17,379 bases of DNA from contig JBDSZL010000051.1 of assembly GCA_039925145.1 (NCBI GenBank), positions 1 through 17,379 of the forward strand. Reading direction: 5' to 3'. Positions 7,722 to 14,688 of this stretch are shown here, piece after piece (positions within the stretch are counted from its first letter, which is position 1; every line of letters begins with the position of its first letter). Source of the stretch: JBDSZL01 sp039925145 (GTDB taxonomy: Bacteria; Acidobacteriota; Vicinamibacteria; Vicinamibacterales; SCN-69-37). The notes under the pieces are model-generated. The model saw only the letters and a program-made list of their open reading frames with translations, was not told where the DNA came from and made no database searches. Position numbers and translations under genes: made by a program.

Positions 7722-8360
7722 CGTCGCGGCAGTCGACGCCTCGGCGCGCAACCGTTCGACAATCGACATCACCTGCCGGCTGGTGTCTCCATCGTCTCCG
7801 GACGTGTCGACGACGTAGTCGGCCAGCTCACGCTTGCGAGCGATGGGCCACTGCGACCCAATCCGGCGGCGCGCGTCTTCTTCGCTCGAGCCATCACGGC
7901 CCATCAACCGTTGAAGCTGCTGCTCCGGACGACAGGCTGCCACGACCACGCGGTCGAAGTCGTGTTCGTGGCCAGTCTCGTAGAGCAGCGGCACGTCCGC
8001 CACGGCAAACGCGGCCTTGCTGCCTTCGGTCTCGGTCTCGGCCTCGGCCAAGAACCACGCGTTGATGGCGACGAACACTCCCGGATGCACGATGCCCTCG
8101 AGATCCCGGCGCGCCTGATCGTCGGCGAAGACAATTCGCGCGAGCGCGCGGCGATCGAGCAGTCCCGTGGAGGCGAGTATCTGCGGGCCGAAGCGGTCTA
8201 CGATCGCGGAGAGGGCCGGCGTGCCTGGCAGGACCAGCGTGCGTGACAAGGAATCGGCGTCGACTGTGGGGACGCCCAAGGCCCGGAAGTGTTGCAGGCA
8301 AGTGGACTTGCCGGTGGCAATGCCTCCTGTCAGCGCGACGCGCAGCAGACGACGGGCCAC
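7707..8360 (-). CDS. coaE: Dephospho-CoA kinase
   Basis: 217 residues. It phosphorylates dephospho-CoA in the last step of CoA synthesis. The P-loop GGIATGKST lies at residues 12-20, followed by the family's substrate-site Asp-Ala-Asp (TVDADSL, 32-38), an IVHPGVF segment, and DVPLLYETG, which matches the usual D-x-PLL-E motif. The C-terminal MGRDGSSEEDARRRIGSQ corresponds to the lid and Arg-rich region. The start is GTG 8360, one base after the lapB stop; no better start exists upstream. It is the last gene of the minus-strand Kdo cluster. CoA is needed for the acyl chains of lipid A, but the link may be simple operon packing. Confidence 0.93.
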   Translation of the reverse strand: MARRLLRVALTGGIATGKSTCLQHFRALGVPTVDADSLSRTLVLPGTPALSAIVDRFGPQILASTGLLDRRALARIVFADDQARRDLEGIVHPGVFVAINAWFLAEAETETEGSKAAFAVADVPLLYETGHEHDFDRVVVAACRPEQQLQRLMGRDGSSEEDARRRIGSQWPIARKRELADYVVDTSGDDGDTSRQVMSIVERLRAEASTAATSESG

Positions 8361-8361
8361 A

Positions 8362-9606
8362 CTACTCGCTCGCCGGCACGAGCATGCCGGGAATCTCTGC
8401 TTCGTTGTCGGTCGCCGGCGTGATGCGTTCTTCGACGAAGGTATTCCACTCGTGGCAGTGTGGGCACTGCCAGATCAGCTCGGTGCTGCGGTAGCGACAC
8501 CGGATGCACACGTGCGGATCGAGGTAGAAGACCGAGTCATGCGTGATGGCGATATAGCGGGCGACCAGCTGTTTGGGCAGGTCGAGCGTCGACAGCGTGC
8601 CCCAGATCGCCTGATGAATGGCCAGGGCATGAGGGTTGTGCTCGAGGGCTTCGAACAACAGCTCGAGCGCCTTGCTCAGCTGGCCGCTGCTGGCCAGGTG
8701 CCGGGCGAGCGCCGTGCGCGCGCGCCACTCCCGGGGTGATGCCTTGGTCAGCGTGCGGCAGAGCTCGCCGTACCTGTCGTTGTTGCCGAGCGTGATGTAG
8801 GCGCGCTCGAGACGTCCAAGAGCCAGGTAGGCGCGGTCGGGTGCGACGTCAATCGCGCGTTCCCAGGTTGCCACGGCGGCCGACAGGTCGCTCTGCTCGA
8901 GCAGGGCGTCACCCAGATGCAGATACGCCGGCGTGACGCGGGTGTCGAGATCGATCGCCGCTTCGAATCGCCGGATGGCATCGGCGGTGCGCCCTTCCTT
9001 CAGCGCCTGCAGCCCGAGCTCGTTCTCGAGAAAGGCGAGGATGAGCTGTGACTTCGGCTGGTCGGGCGGCCCCGCGATATGCGCGAGCCGTTGTCTCGTG
9101 ACGTAGGCTTCCTGCCACTGGTGTTGATCCTCTTGCAGCTTCTCGAGGTTCAGCAGCGCGGCTTCGTTGTCGGGGTCGAGCTTCAGGAGATCCGAGAAGG
9201 AGGAGGCCGCGCGATCGACGAAGCCGCCGCGGCGATAGTCGAGGCCCAGGCAGAGCAGCACGTTGGCATGCTCGATTCGGTTCAGCCGCGGCCGCTGGAG
9301 CAGCGACTGGTGCTCCTGAATGGCCCGTCCCACCTGCCCCTTCTCGCGGTACAGGTTGCCGAGCACGAGATGCAGCTCGAGGGCGCCTGGGTCCAGACTC
9401 GACGCGCGTTCGAGCTCCTCGATCGCAAGATCGACCTGGTTCGCGACGAGATAGTTGAGACCGAGAATGAAGTGCGGCGACTGACGCACGCGTCGTCGAT
9501 CGATCCAGCGGCCCTCGCGCAGCTTGTAGCGTTCCCACGCCTTGCCGCCGGCCAGGCCGATGAGCAGCGCAACGAGGACAGCGAAGACGAGGCCGTAGTC
9601 CTGCAT
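8362..9606 (-). CDS. lapB: LapB/YciM-type LPS assembly regulator: TM helix, TPRs and a rubredoxin-like C-terminus
   Basis: 414 residues (E. coli LapB has 389). An N-terminal membrane helix (about residues 4-20, GLVFAVLVALLIGLAG) is followed by a basic stretch and a cytoplasmic array of TPRs (about 43-340; repeats such as QVDLAIEELERASSLDP and RTADAIRRFEAAIDLD are clear). The C-terminus has a four-Cys rubredoxin-like knuckle: C-x2-C at 367/370 and CPHC at 381/384, followed by E-W-N-T. This exact combination defines LapB, which in E. coli works with FtsH to control LpxC degradation. I start at ATG 9606, three bases after the kdsC stop; the TTG at 9609 is less likely. Its place inside a Kdo cluster supports a role in LPS. 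Confidence 0.88.
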   Translation of the reverse strand: MQDYGLVFAVLVALLIGLAGGKAWERYKLREGRWIDRRRVRQSPHFILGLNYLVANQVDLAIEELERASSLDPGALELHLVLGNLYREKGQVGRAIQEHQSLLQRPRLNRIEHANVLLCLGLDYRRGGFVDRAASSFSDLLKLDPDNEAALLNLEKLQEDQHQWQEAYVTRQRLAHIAGPPDQPKSQLILAFLENELGLQALKEGRTADAIRRFEAAIDLDTRVTPAYLHLGDALLEQSDLSAAVATWERAIDVAPDRAYLALGRLERAYITLGNNDRYGELCRTLTKASPREWRARTALARHLASSGQLSKALELLFEALEHNPHALAIHQAIWGTLSTLDLPKQLVARYIAITHDSVFYLDPHVCIRCRYRSTELIWQCPHCHEWNTFVEERITPATDNEAEIPGMLVPASE

Positions 9607-9609
9607 CAA

Positions 9610-10146
9610 TCAGACCAGGAACGACTGGTGAATCGCATCCCAGCGTCCATGTACTCTCAAAATCAACTCGATCAGCTCGCGGACCGCGCCACGCCCACCG
9701 CCGAACTGGCTGACCCAGTGGACGCTCGCCAGTACCTCCGGGGACGAATCGGCTGGCGCCGCGGCGACGCCCGCGCGGCGCAGCACCGGCAGATCGAGCA
9801 GGTCGTCTCCCATATAGGCCACCTCGTCGGGCGCATACCCATGCTCGCCCAGCAGGCGCGTGAAGGCCGCGCCCTTATCCGGCCCCTCCTGCACCACGAT
9901 CGACAGGCCGAGCTCGGCGGCCCGGCGCGAGGTGGCGGCCGATGGACGGCCACTCAACAGACCGACCTCGATCCCTTCGCGCCGGCTCCACACGATGCCG
10001 AGACCGTCGCGAATGAAGAAGCGTTTCGACTCCTTGCCGGCCACGTCGATGTCCACGGTCCCGTCGGTGAGCACGCCGTCCACATCCAGCAATACTAGTC
10101 GGACGCGCCGGGCGCGCGCGTGGAGTTCTTCAATCGAGAGCGGCAT
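9610..10146 (-). CDS. kdsC: 3-deoxy-D-manno-octulosonate-8-phosphate phosphatase
   Basis: 178 residues, the normal size of this cap-less HAD phosphatase that works as a tetramer. It turns Kdo-8-phosphate into Kdo. HAD motif I is DVDGVLTDG, with nucleophile Asp21 and acid Asp23. RDGLGI (46-51) is a KdsC signature. Motif II is LLSGRPS (63-69), motif III Lys91 (GPDKGAA), and motif IV YMGDDLLDLPV (111-121). The GGGRGAVRE tail (149-157) is the C-terminal segment that reaches the neighbouring active site in KdsC. The start is ATG 10146, 30 bases after the kdsD stop. The order kdsD, kdsC matches the pathway and is common in Gram-negative bacteria. Confidence 0.95.
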   Translation of the reverse strand: MPLSIEELHARARRVRLVLLDVDGVLTDGTVDIDVAGKESKRFFIRDGLGIVWSRREGIEVGLLSGRPSAATSRRAAELGLSIVVQEGPDKGAAFTRLLGEHGYAPDEVAYMGDDLLDLPVLRRAGVAAAPADSSPEVLASVHWVSQFGGGRGAVRELIELILRVHGRWDAIHQSFLV

Positions 10147-10176
10147 GACAGCTTTCCAGGGGACGCGCGGCTCAGG

Positions 10177-11148
10177 TCAGACCATCTGCGTGCGCCAGAG
10201 ATCGTGCAGGTGAACGACGCCTTCGGCTTCGCCGTCCGGAGTAACTACGACAATCGCGGTGATCTTGCGCTGCTCCATGAGGCGCAGCGCTTCGACCGCG
10301 AGCAGCGACCGCCCGATCGTTACAGGGCTGGTGGTCATGACGTCGGCCGCCTTGAGTTCGAGCGGGTTCGAGCCGCGGCTCATGTGCCGCCGCAGGTCGC
10401 CATCGGTAACCACGCCCATCAGCCGGCCGCCGCCATCGACCACACACGTCATCCCGAGACGCTTGCTCGACATCTCGTGAATGACGTCTGGCATGGGCGC
10501 TTCGGGTGGAACCGACGGGAGTGAGGCGCCGGCGTGCATCACGGCCTCGACGCGCATTAGACGCTTGCCGAGCCGGCCGCCCGGGTGGAGATTCGCGAAG
10601 TGCTCGGCGCCAAAGCCCTTGCGCTGCGACAACGCCATCGCCAGCGCGTCTCCCAACGCGAGCGTCGCCGTGGTGCTGGCGGTGGGCGCCAGGTTCATGG
10701 GACAAGCCTCTGCGGCGACGGCGCAACTGAGCGTGACGTCCGCGGTGACACCCAGTGTGGAGGTGGGCTGTCCTGTGAGCGCAATCAGCTTGGCCCCGAT
10801 GCGTCGGATCGCCTCGATCAGCCGAATCATCTCTTCTGTCTCGCCGCTGTACGACAGCGCCACGATCACGTCGTCGCCTTGCACGACCCCCAGGTCGCCG
10901 TGCACCGCTTCGGCTGCGTGCAGAAAGATGGCCGGCGTGCCGGTGCTCGAGAATGTCGCCGAGATCTTGTGGGCGATGATGCCCGATTTGCCCATCCCCG
11001 TGACGACCACACGGCCACTGCACTGGTGCAACAGATCGAGCGCTCGCTCGAAATTGCCGTCGAGCGTGGGGATGAGCCCCAGAATCGCCTGCGCTTCCGT
11101 CTCGAGCACCTTGCGTGCGAGGTCGATGGGCTTGAGTGCGTCAGTCAT
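10177..11148 (-). CDS. kdsD: D-arabinose-5-phosphate isomerase (KpsF/GutQ type)
   Basis: 323 residues, full length. It converts ribulose-5-phosphate to arabinose-5-phosphate, the first committed substrate for Kdo. The SIS sugar isomerase domain (about 40-178) contains VTGMGKSGIIAHK (49-61) and LSYSGETEEM (98-107). AEHFANLHPGGRLGKRL (181-197) holds the conserved active-site His188. Two CBS domains follow (about 200-258, with GVVTDGDLRRH, and 268-320); these may sense nucleotides or sugars. GutQ and KpsF paralogues have the same architecture, but the position between kdsA and kdsC makes the housekeeping KdsD assignment safe. ATG 11148 lies 9 bases after the kdsA stop. Confidence 0.95.
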   Translation of the reverse strand: MTDALKPIDLARKVLETEAQAILGLIPTLDGNFERALDLLHQCSGRVVVTGMGKSGIIAHKISATFSSTGTPAIFLHAAEAVHGDLGVVQGDDVIVALSYSGETEEMIRLIEAIRRIGAKLIALTGQPTSTLGVTADVTLSCAVAAEACPMNLAPTASTTATLALGDALAMALSQRKGFGAEHFANLHPGGRLGKRLMRVEAVMHAGASLPSVPPEAPMPDVIHEMSSKRLGMTCVVDGGGRLMGVVTDGDLRRHMSRGSNPLELKAADVMTTSPVTIGRSLLAVEALRLMEQRKITAIVVVTPDGEAEGVVHLHDLWRTQMV

Positions 11149-11157
11149 GGCCCAGTG

Positions 11158-11997
11158 CTAGCCGCGGACCACGGCCTGAATGCGGACGAGCTTGTGGAGG
11201 AGGGGACCAAGGCGGGAAAGTGGCAGCGCATTCGGTCCGTCGCTCTTCGCGCGGGACGGATCCTCGTGCACTTCGAGGAACACACCATCGACCCCGGCCG
11301 CGACGCCGGCCGATGCCAGCGGCTCGATGTACTGGGACAGTCCGCCGCTCACGCCGTCGCCCCCGCCCGGCAGTTGCAGACTGTGCGTGACGTCGAACAC
11401 GACGGGTGCGCCGAGCGCGCGCATCATCGGGAAGGCGCGCATGTCGACCACGAGGTTGTTGTACCCGAACGAGAAGCCGCGCTCGGTGAGGACGACCTGT
11501 GTGTTGCCCGAGTCGCGCACCTTCTGGAGCGCGTGACGCATGTCGAGCGGCGCCAGAAACTGTCCCTTCTTTATATTGACGACGCGGCCGGTGCGTGCGG
11601 CGGCCACCAGCAGATCCGTCTGCCTGGAGAGGAAAGCCGGGATCTGCAGGACGTCGGCGACCTCGGCGACGGGAGCGGCCTGCCACGGCTCGTGGATATC
11701 GGTCAGCACCGGCACCTGCAGGGCTTCGCGGACGCGCCGGAGGACGGCGAGTCCCGCCTCGAGGCCGGGCCCTCGATACGACGCGATGGAGGTCCTGTTC
11801 GCCTTGTCGAACGACGCCTTGAATATGTAGGGCACACCCGCCTCGCGCGCGAGCGAGGCGATGGCGCTGCCGAGGTCGACCGCATGCTGCTCGCTCTCGA
11901 TCACGCAGGGCCCCGCGATGAGCACGAGCGTGTCGCGGCCGAAGACCACTGACTCTGAGACGACGACCTCCGCGACTGGCTGCTCGGCCGTCGTCAT
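11158..11997 (-). CDS. kdsA: Kdo-8-phosphate synthase, metal-dependent class
   Basis: 279 residues from ATG 11997, which sits one base after the pyrG stop. A TTG at 12024 would add nine residues inside pyrG and is less likely. It condenses PEP with arabinose-5-phosphate. Family motifs: KASFDKANRTSI, SYRGPGLEAGL, TDIHEPWQA, QIPAFLSRQTDLL and LTERGFSFGYNNLVVD. The start of the barrel reads IAGPCVIES rather than the E. coli-type G-x-NVLES, and all four ligands of the metal-dependent (Aquifex-type) class are present: Cys31, His205 (DVTHSLQ), Glu242 (FLEVH) and Asp253 (KSDGP). A metalloenzyme is therefore expected. DAHP synthase is a related alternative, but the FDKANR motif and the kds neighbours exclude it. 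Confidence 0.95.
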   Translation of the reverse strand: MTTAEQPVAEVVVSESVVFGRDTLVLIAGPCVIESEQHAVDLGSAIASLAREAGVPYIFKASFDKANRTSIASYRGPGLEAGLAVLRRVREALQVPVLTDIHEPWQAAPVAEVADVLQIPAFLSRQTDLLVAAARTGRVVNIKKGQFLAPLDMRHALQKVRDSGNTQVVLTERGFSFGYNNLVVDMRAFPMMRALGAPVVFDVTHSLQLPGGGDGVSGGLSQYIEPLASAGVAAGVDGVFLEVHEDPSRAKSDGPNALPLSRLGPLLHKLVRIQAVVRG

Positions 11998-11998
11998 G

Positions 11999-13678
11999 TC
12001 AGGCGCGCCCGCGGCGGTCGCCAATCGCGGCGACGTTGGTCAACGGGGCGCCATCGGCGGCCATCTTGCGACGGTGTGCGGCCTCGACAAAGCCGGCGAA
12101 GAGCGGATGCGGACGCAGCGGTTTCGACTTGAACTCCGGGTGGAACTGCACCGCGAGATACCAGGGGTGTCCAGGCAGTTCGACGATCTCCACGAACTTG
12201 CCGTCCATCGAACGGCCCACGATGCGCAGCCCGTGCTCGATGAGCGTCTTCTCGTAGAGGCAATTGAACTCGTAGCGGTGACGATGGCGCTCGTGAATCA
12301 TCTCGTCGCCGTAAAGGCGGAAGGCGAGTGAGTCGGGCGTGAGGCGGCACGCGTAGCTGCCGAGGCGCATCGTGCCGCCCAGGTCGTCGACGCCGAGCAA
12401 ATCGCGCAGCTTGTAGATGACCTTGTGCTCCGCTTCCTCCGTCACTTCGGTGGAATCGGCGTCGTCGAGCCCGCAGACATTGCGCGCGTATTCGACAACC
12501 GCCCACTGAAAGCCGTAGCAGATGCCGAAGTAGGGAATCTTCCGTGTGCGCGCCACTTCGGCGGCCGCCATCATGCCGCGGCTGCCGCGATCCCCGAATC
12601 CCGGGGCTACCAGGATGCCGCAGGCGTCGTCGAGCACGCGGAGACCATCTGGCTGTTCGAGCGCCTCGGCTTCGATGTACTTGAGCCGGACCTTGACACG
12701 GTGCCTGAACCCGCCGTGGAAGAGCGCCTCGTTGATGCTCTTGTACGAGTCCTCGTATTCCGTGTACTTGCCGACGAAATGAATCGTCAGTTCGTCCTTG
12801 GGATGTCGCACACGTTCGACCAGGTCTTCCCACTCGTCCATGCGCGCATCGGTCTCTGGCAGGTGCAGCCGTCGCAGCAGGATGTCGTCGAGCCCTTCGG
12901 CGGCCAGGCAGAGCGGGACCTCGTAGATGCTGGAGACGTCGCGGGCCGTGATGACCGCCTCTTCGTCGACGTCGCAGAAGAGCGCAATCTTGCGCTTCAT
13001 GTCCTTGTCGAGCGGACGATCGGTGCGGCAGAGGAGCACGTCGGGTTGAATGCCGATGGACCGCAGGTCGCGCACGCTGTGCTGCGTGGGCTTCGTCTTC
13101 AGCTCGCCGGCTGAGGCGATGTACGGCACCAGCGTGAGATGGATATACAGCGTGTTCTCGCGGCCGACGTCCTGCCGGAACTGCCGGATGGCCTCGAGAA
13201 AGGGCAGACTCTCGATGTCGCCGACCGTGCCGCCGATTTCGATGAGCAGCACGTCGACGTCTTCGGCCGCCGATCGAATGCTGTTCTTGATCTCGTTGGT
13301 GATGTGGGGGATGACCTGGACCGTCCGGCCGAGGTACTCGCCGCGCCGTTCCTTCTGGATGACCGAGAGGTAGATCTTGCCGGTGGTCCAGTTGTTGTTA
13401 CGGGTGGCCACCATGTTGGTGAACCGCTCGTAATGGCCCAGGTCCAGATCCGTCTCCGCGCCGTCGTCGGTGACGTACACCTCGCCGTGCTGGTACGGGC
13501 TCATCGTGCCCGGATCGACATTGATATAGGGATCGAACTTCTGCAGGGCGATCTTGTAGCCGTGCCCTTCGAGCAGGCAGCCGATGGACGCGGCGGCCAG
13601 TCCCTTGCCGAGCGACGAGACGACGCCGCCCGTCACGAAGATGTATTTCACCGGTCTGATGCGTTCAGTGTGCGCCAT
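11999..13678 (-). CDS. pyrG: CTP synthase
   Basis: 559 residues, slightly longer than usual (about 530-550). It aminates UTP to CTP using glutamine. The synthetase domain begins with KYIFVTGGVVSSLGKGL (11-27), and includes KFDPYINVDPGTMSPYQHGE (47-66), EIGGTVGDIES (147-157) and a C-terminal linker near 285. The class I glutaminase domain has nucleophile Cys387 and the His513/Glu515 pair (QFHPEF). Its nucleophile elbow is GICYGFQW instead of the common GICLGMQ, and the oxyanion strand reads LVAPGFG. ATG 13678 lies 9 bases after kdsB. Pairing pyrG with kdsB and kdsA is common, because KdsB consumes CTP; the kdsA ATG follows the pyrG stop after one base. Confidence 0.97.
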   Translation of the reverse strand: MAHTERIRPVKYIFVTGGVVSSLGKGLAAASIGCLLEGHGYKIALQKFDPYINVDPGTMSPYQHGEVYVTDDGAETDLDLGHYERFTNMVATRNNNWTTGKIYLSVIQKERRGEYLGRTVQVIPHITNEIKNSIRSAAEDVDVLLIEIGGTVGDIESLPFLEAIRQFRQDVGRENTLYIHLTLVPYIASAGELKTKPTQHSVRDLRSIGIQPDVLLCRTDRPLDKDMKRKIALFCDVDEEAVITARDVSSIYEVPLCLAAEGLDDILLRRLHLPETDARMDEWEDLVERVRHPKDELTIHFVGKYTEYEDSYKSINEALFHGGFRHRVKVRLKYIEAEALEQPDGLRVLDDACGILVAPGFGDRGSRGMMAAAEVARTRKIPYFGICYGFQWAVVEYARNVCGLDDADSTEVTEEAEHKVIYKLRDLLGVDDLGGTMRLGSYACRLTPDSLAFRLYGDEMIHERHRHRYEFNCLYEKTLIEHGLRIVGRSMDGKFVEIVELPGHPWYLAVQFHPEFKSKPLRPHPLFAGFVEAAHRRKMAADGAPLTNVAAIGDRRGRA

Positions 13679-13687
13679 GTGTTCGCC

Positions 13688-14470
13688 TCAACGCGGCACG
13701 CTGGCTTCGACCAGCCGCCGCACCCGCTCGAGGTCCTCCGGCGTGTCGACGCCGATGCTGTCGCCTGCCGTCTCGACGGTGCCAATGCGGAAGCCGTGTT
13801 CGAGCACGCGCAACTGCTCGAGGCCTTCCGCCCGTTCCAGCGGCGTGCCCGGCCAGGCCGCCACCTGCAAGAGCAATGTGCGCCGATACGCGTAGAGCCC
13901 GATGTGTCGCCAGAGAGCCGGCGCCGGATGTCCCGGCCGCGTGAAAGGGATCGCCGCACGAGAGAAATACAGCGCATCTCCCGCCGCGTCAACGACGACT
14001 TTCACGACCGCGGGATTTTCGAACTCGTCGAGGTCGGCGATTCGGCACCGCAGGGTGGCCATGGCGCGGTGTTCGTCGCTCTGCAGCGATGTCACCGCGG
14101 CGTCGATCGTCAGCGGATCGATCAGCGGCTCATCGCCTTGCACGTTCACCACGATGTCGCAGGTCAGGTGGTGCGCCACCTCGGCGAGCCGGTCGGTCCC
14201 GGTCTCGTGCCTGTCGCTCGTCATCACGACCGTGCCACCGAACGCGTGCACCGCCTCGGCGATGCGGTCGTCGTCGGTCGCGACGAGCACGGCGTCGACG
14301 GTGCGCGCAGCGGAGGCGCGCCGGTAGACGTGTTCGATCATCGGATGGTCGCCGATGCGGGCCAGCGGTTTGCCGGGGAGACGGGTCGATTGGTAGCGAG
14401 CAGGAATGATGGCGACGACACGAGCCGAGCGAATGGTCGGTGCCAGCCCTGTGGGGAAAACAACGGGCAC
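13688..14470 (-). CDS. kdsB: CMP-Kdo synthetase (3-deoxy-manno-octulosonate cytidylyltransferase)
   Basis: 260 residues from GTG 14470. It activates Kdo with CTP to give CMP-Kdo, the donor for the Kdo transferase WaaA (not in this window). Motifs: IIPARYQSTRLPGKPL (21-36) nucleotide loop, ATDDDRI (64-70), the ETGTDR segment (89-94), NVQGDEPLI (109-117), SRAAIPF (170-176), HIGLYAYRR (189-197) and GVDTPEDL (240-247). The frame stays open upstream to a TTG at 14542, but that 284-residue version would carry a non-homologous tail over the palindrome, and GTG 14485 is the other option. GTG 14470 gives the normal family length. It is the first gene of the cluster, so the promoter should lie in 14471-14688. 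Confidence 0.93.
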   Translation of the reverse strand: MPVVFPTGLAPTIRSARVVAIIPARYQSTRLPGKPLARIGDHPMIEHVYRRASAARTVDAVLVATDDDRIAEAVHAFGGTVVMTSDRHETGTDRLAEVAHHLTCDIVVNVQGDEPLIDPLTIDAAVTSLQSDEHRAMATLRCRIADLDEFENPAVVKVVVDAAGDALYFSRAAIPFTRPGHPAPALWRHIGLYAYRRTLLLQVAAWPGTPLERAEGLEQLRVLEHGFRIGTVETAGDSIGVDTPEDLERVRRLVEASVPR

Positions 14471-14525
14471 GGCAAATCTTAGCACGGCGTCTGTATAATG
14501 TGCCGTTCGACTGCGGACGTTTGCC

Positions 14526-14540
14526 GCACCATCATGGTGC
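14526..14540. promoter_or_regulatory. Perfect palindrome, possible operator
   Basis: GCACCATCATGGTGC has 7-base arms around one central base. With a one-base bulge it extends outward through TTTGC and GCAAA (14519-14543). It lies between divergent genes, a typical place for a dimeric regulator site. The regulator is unknown. Confidence 0.45.
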
Positions 14541-14591
14541 AAAGCGATGAAAGCTCAAGTCGGATGCGGCGATCTCGATTCGCGTGCGGAC

Positions 14592-14626
14592 TTTTCCACA
14601 TGGTTTTCCACAGATCCTGTGAACAA
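14592..14626. promoter_or_regulatory. Cluster of three DnaA-box-like sites upstream of icd
   Basis: Two identical TTTTCCACA sites (14592-14600 and 14604-14612), 12 bases apart, both fit the E. coli-type consensus TTWTNCACA. An inverted third site, TGTGAACAA (14618-14626; reverse TTGTTCACA), departs from it at one position. The second and third also form an inverted repeat, CACAG-ATC-CTGTG. Possible DnaA binding and growth-linked control of icd or kdsB is inference. Confidence 0.45.
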
Positions 14627-14688
14627 CTCCGACGCGGACGATCAGGGACCTGACCTAAAAAAATCGGCAACGAGAGAGCGGAGTGCGC

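Larger units (their letters stand above)
14471..14688. promoter_or_regulatory. Divergent intergenic region between kdsB and icd
   Basis: About 218 bases that must hold the promoters of both the leftward Kdo cluster and rightward icd. It contains a perfect TATAAT at 14494-14499 (plus strand), a 15-base palindrome at 14526-14540, DnaA-box-like sites at 14592-14626 and an A7 run at 14657-14663. I could not pair the TATAAT with a convincing -35 box in either direction. No RNA gene is seen. Confidence 0.6.

Noticed and set aside
10585..11952. 455-codon plus-strand frame over kdsD and kdsA
   Set aside because: Antisense to two complete enzymes, with His/Arg/Asp-rich shadow composition.
12022..12024. 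TTG start for kdsA, nine codons upstream
   Set aside because: It would overlap pyrG by 26 bases, while ATG 11997 sits one base after the pyrG stop and gives the normal length.
13139..14482. 447-codon plus-strand frame over pyrG and kdsB
   Set aside because: It lies antisense to two well-supported enzymes and has no recognisable domain.
14494..14499. TATAAT as a definite -10 promoter box for icd
   Set aside because: The hexamer is perfect, but no acceptable -35 lies 16-18 bases upstream and it would leave a 5' leader of about 180 bases; kept only as a note.
14540..14542. TTG start for kdsB giving 284 residues
   Set aside because: The added tail has no KdsB similarity and covers the palindrome; GTG 14470 gives the usual length.
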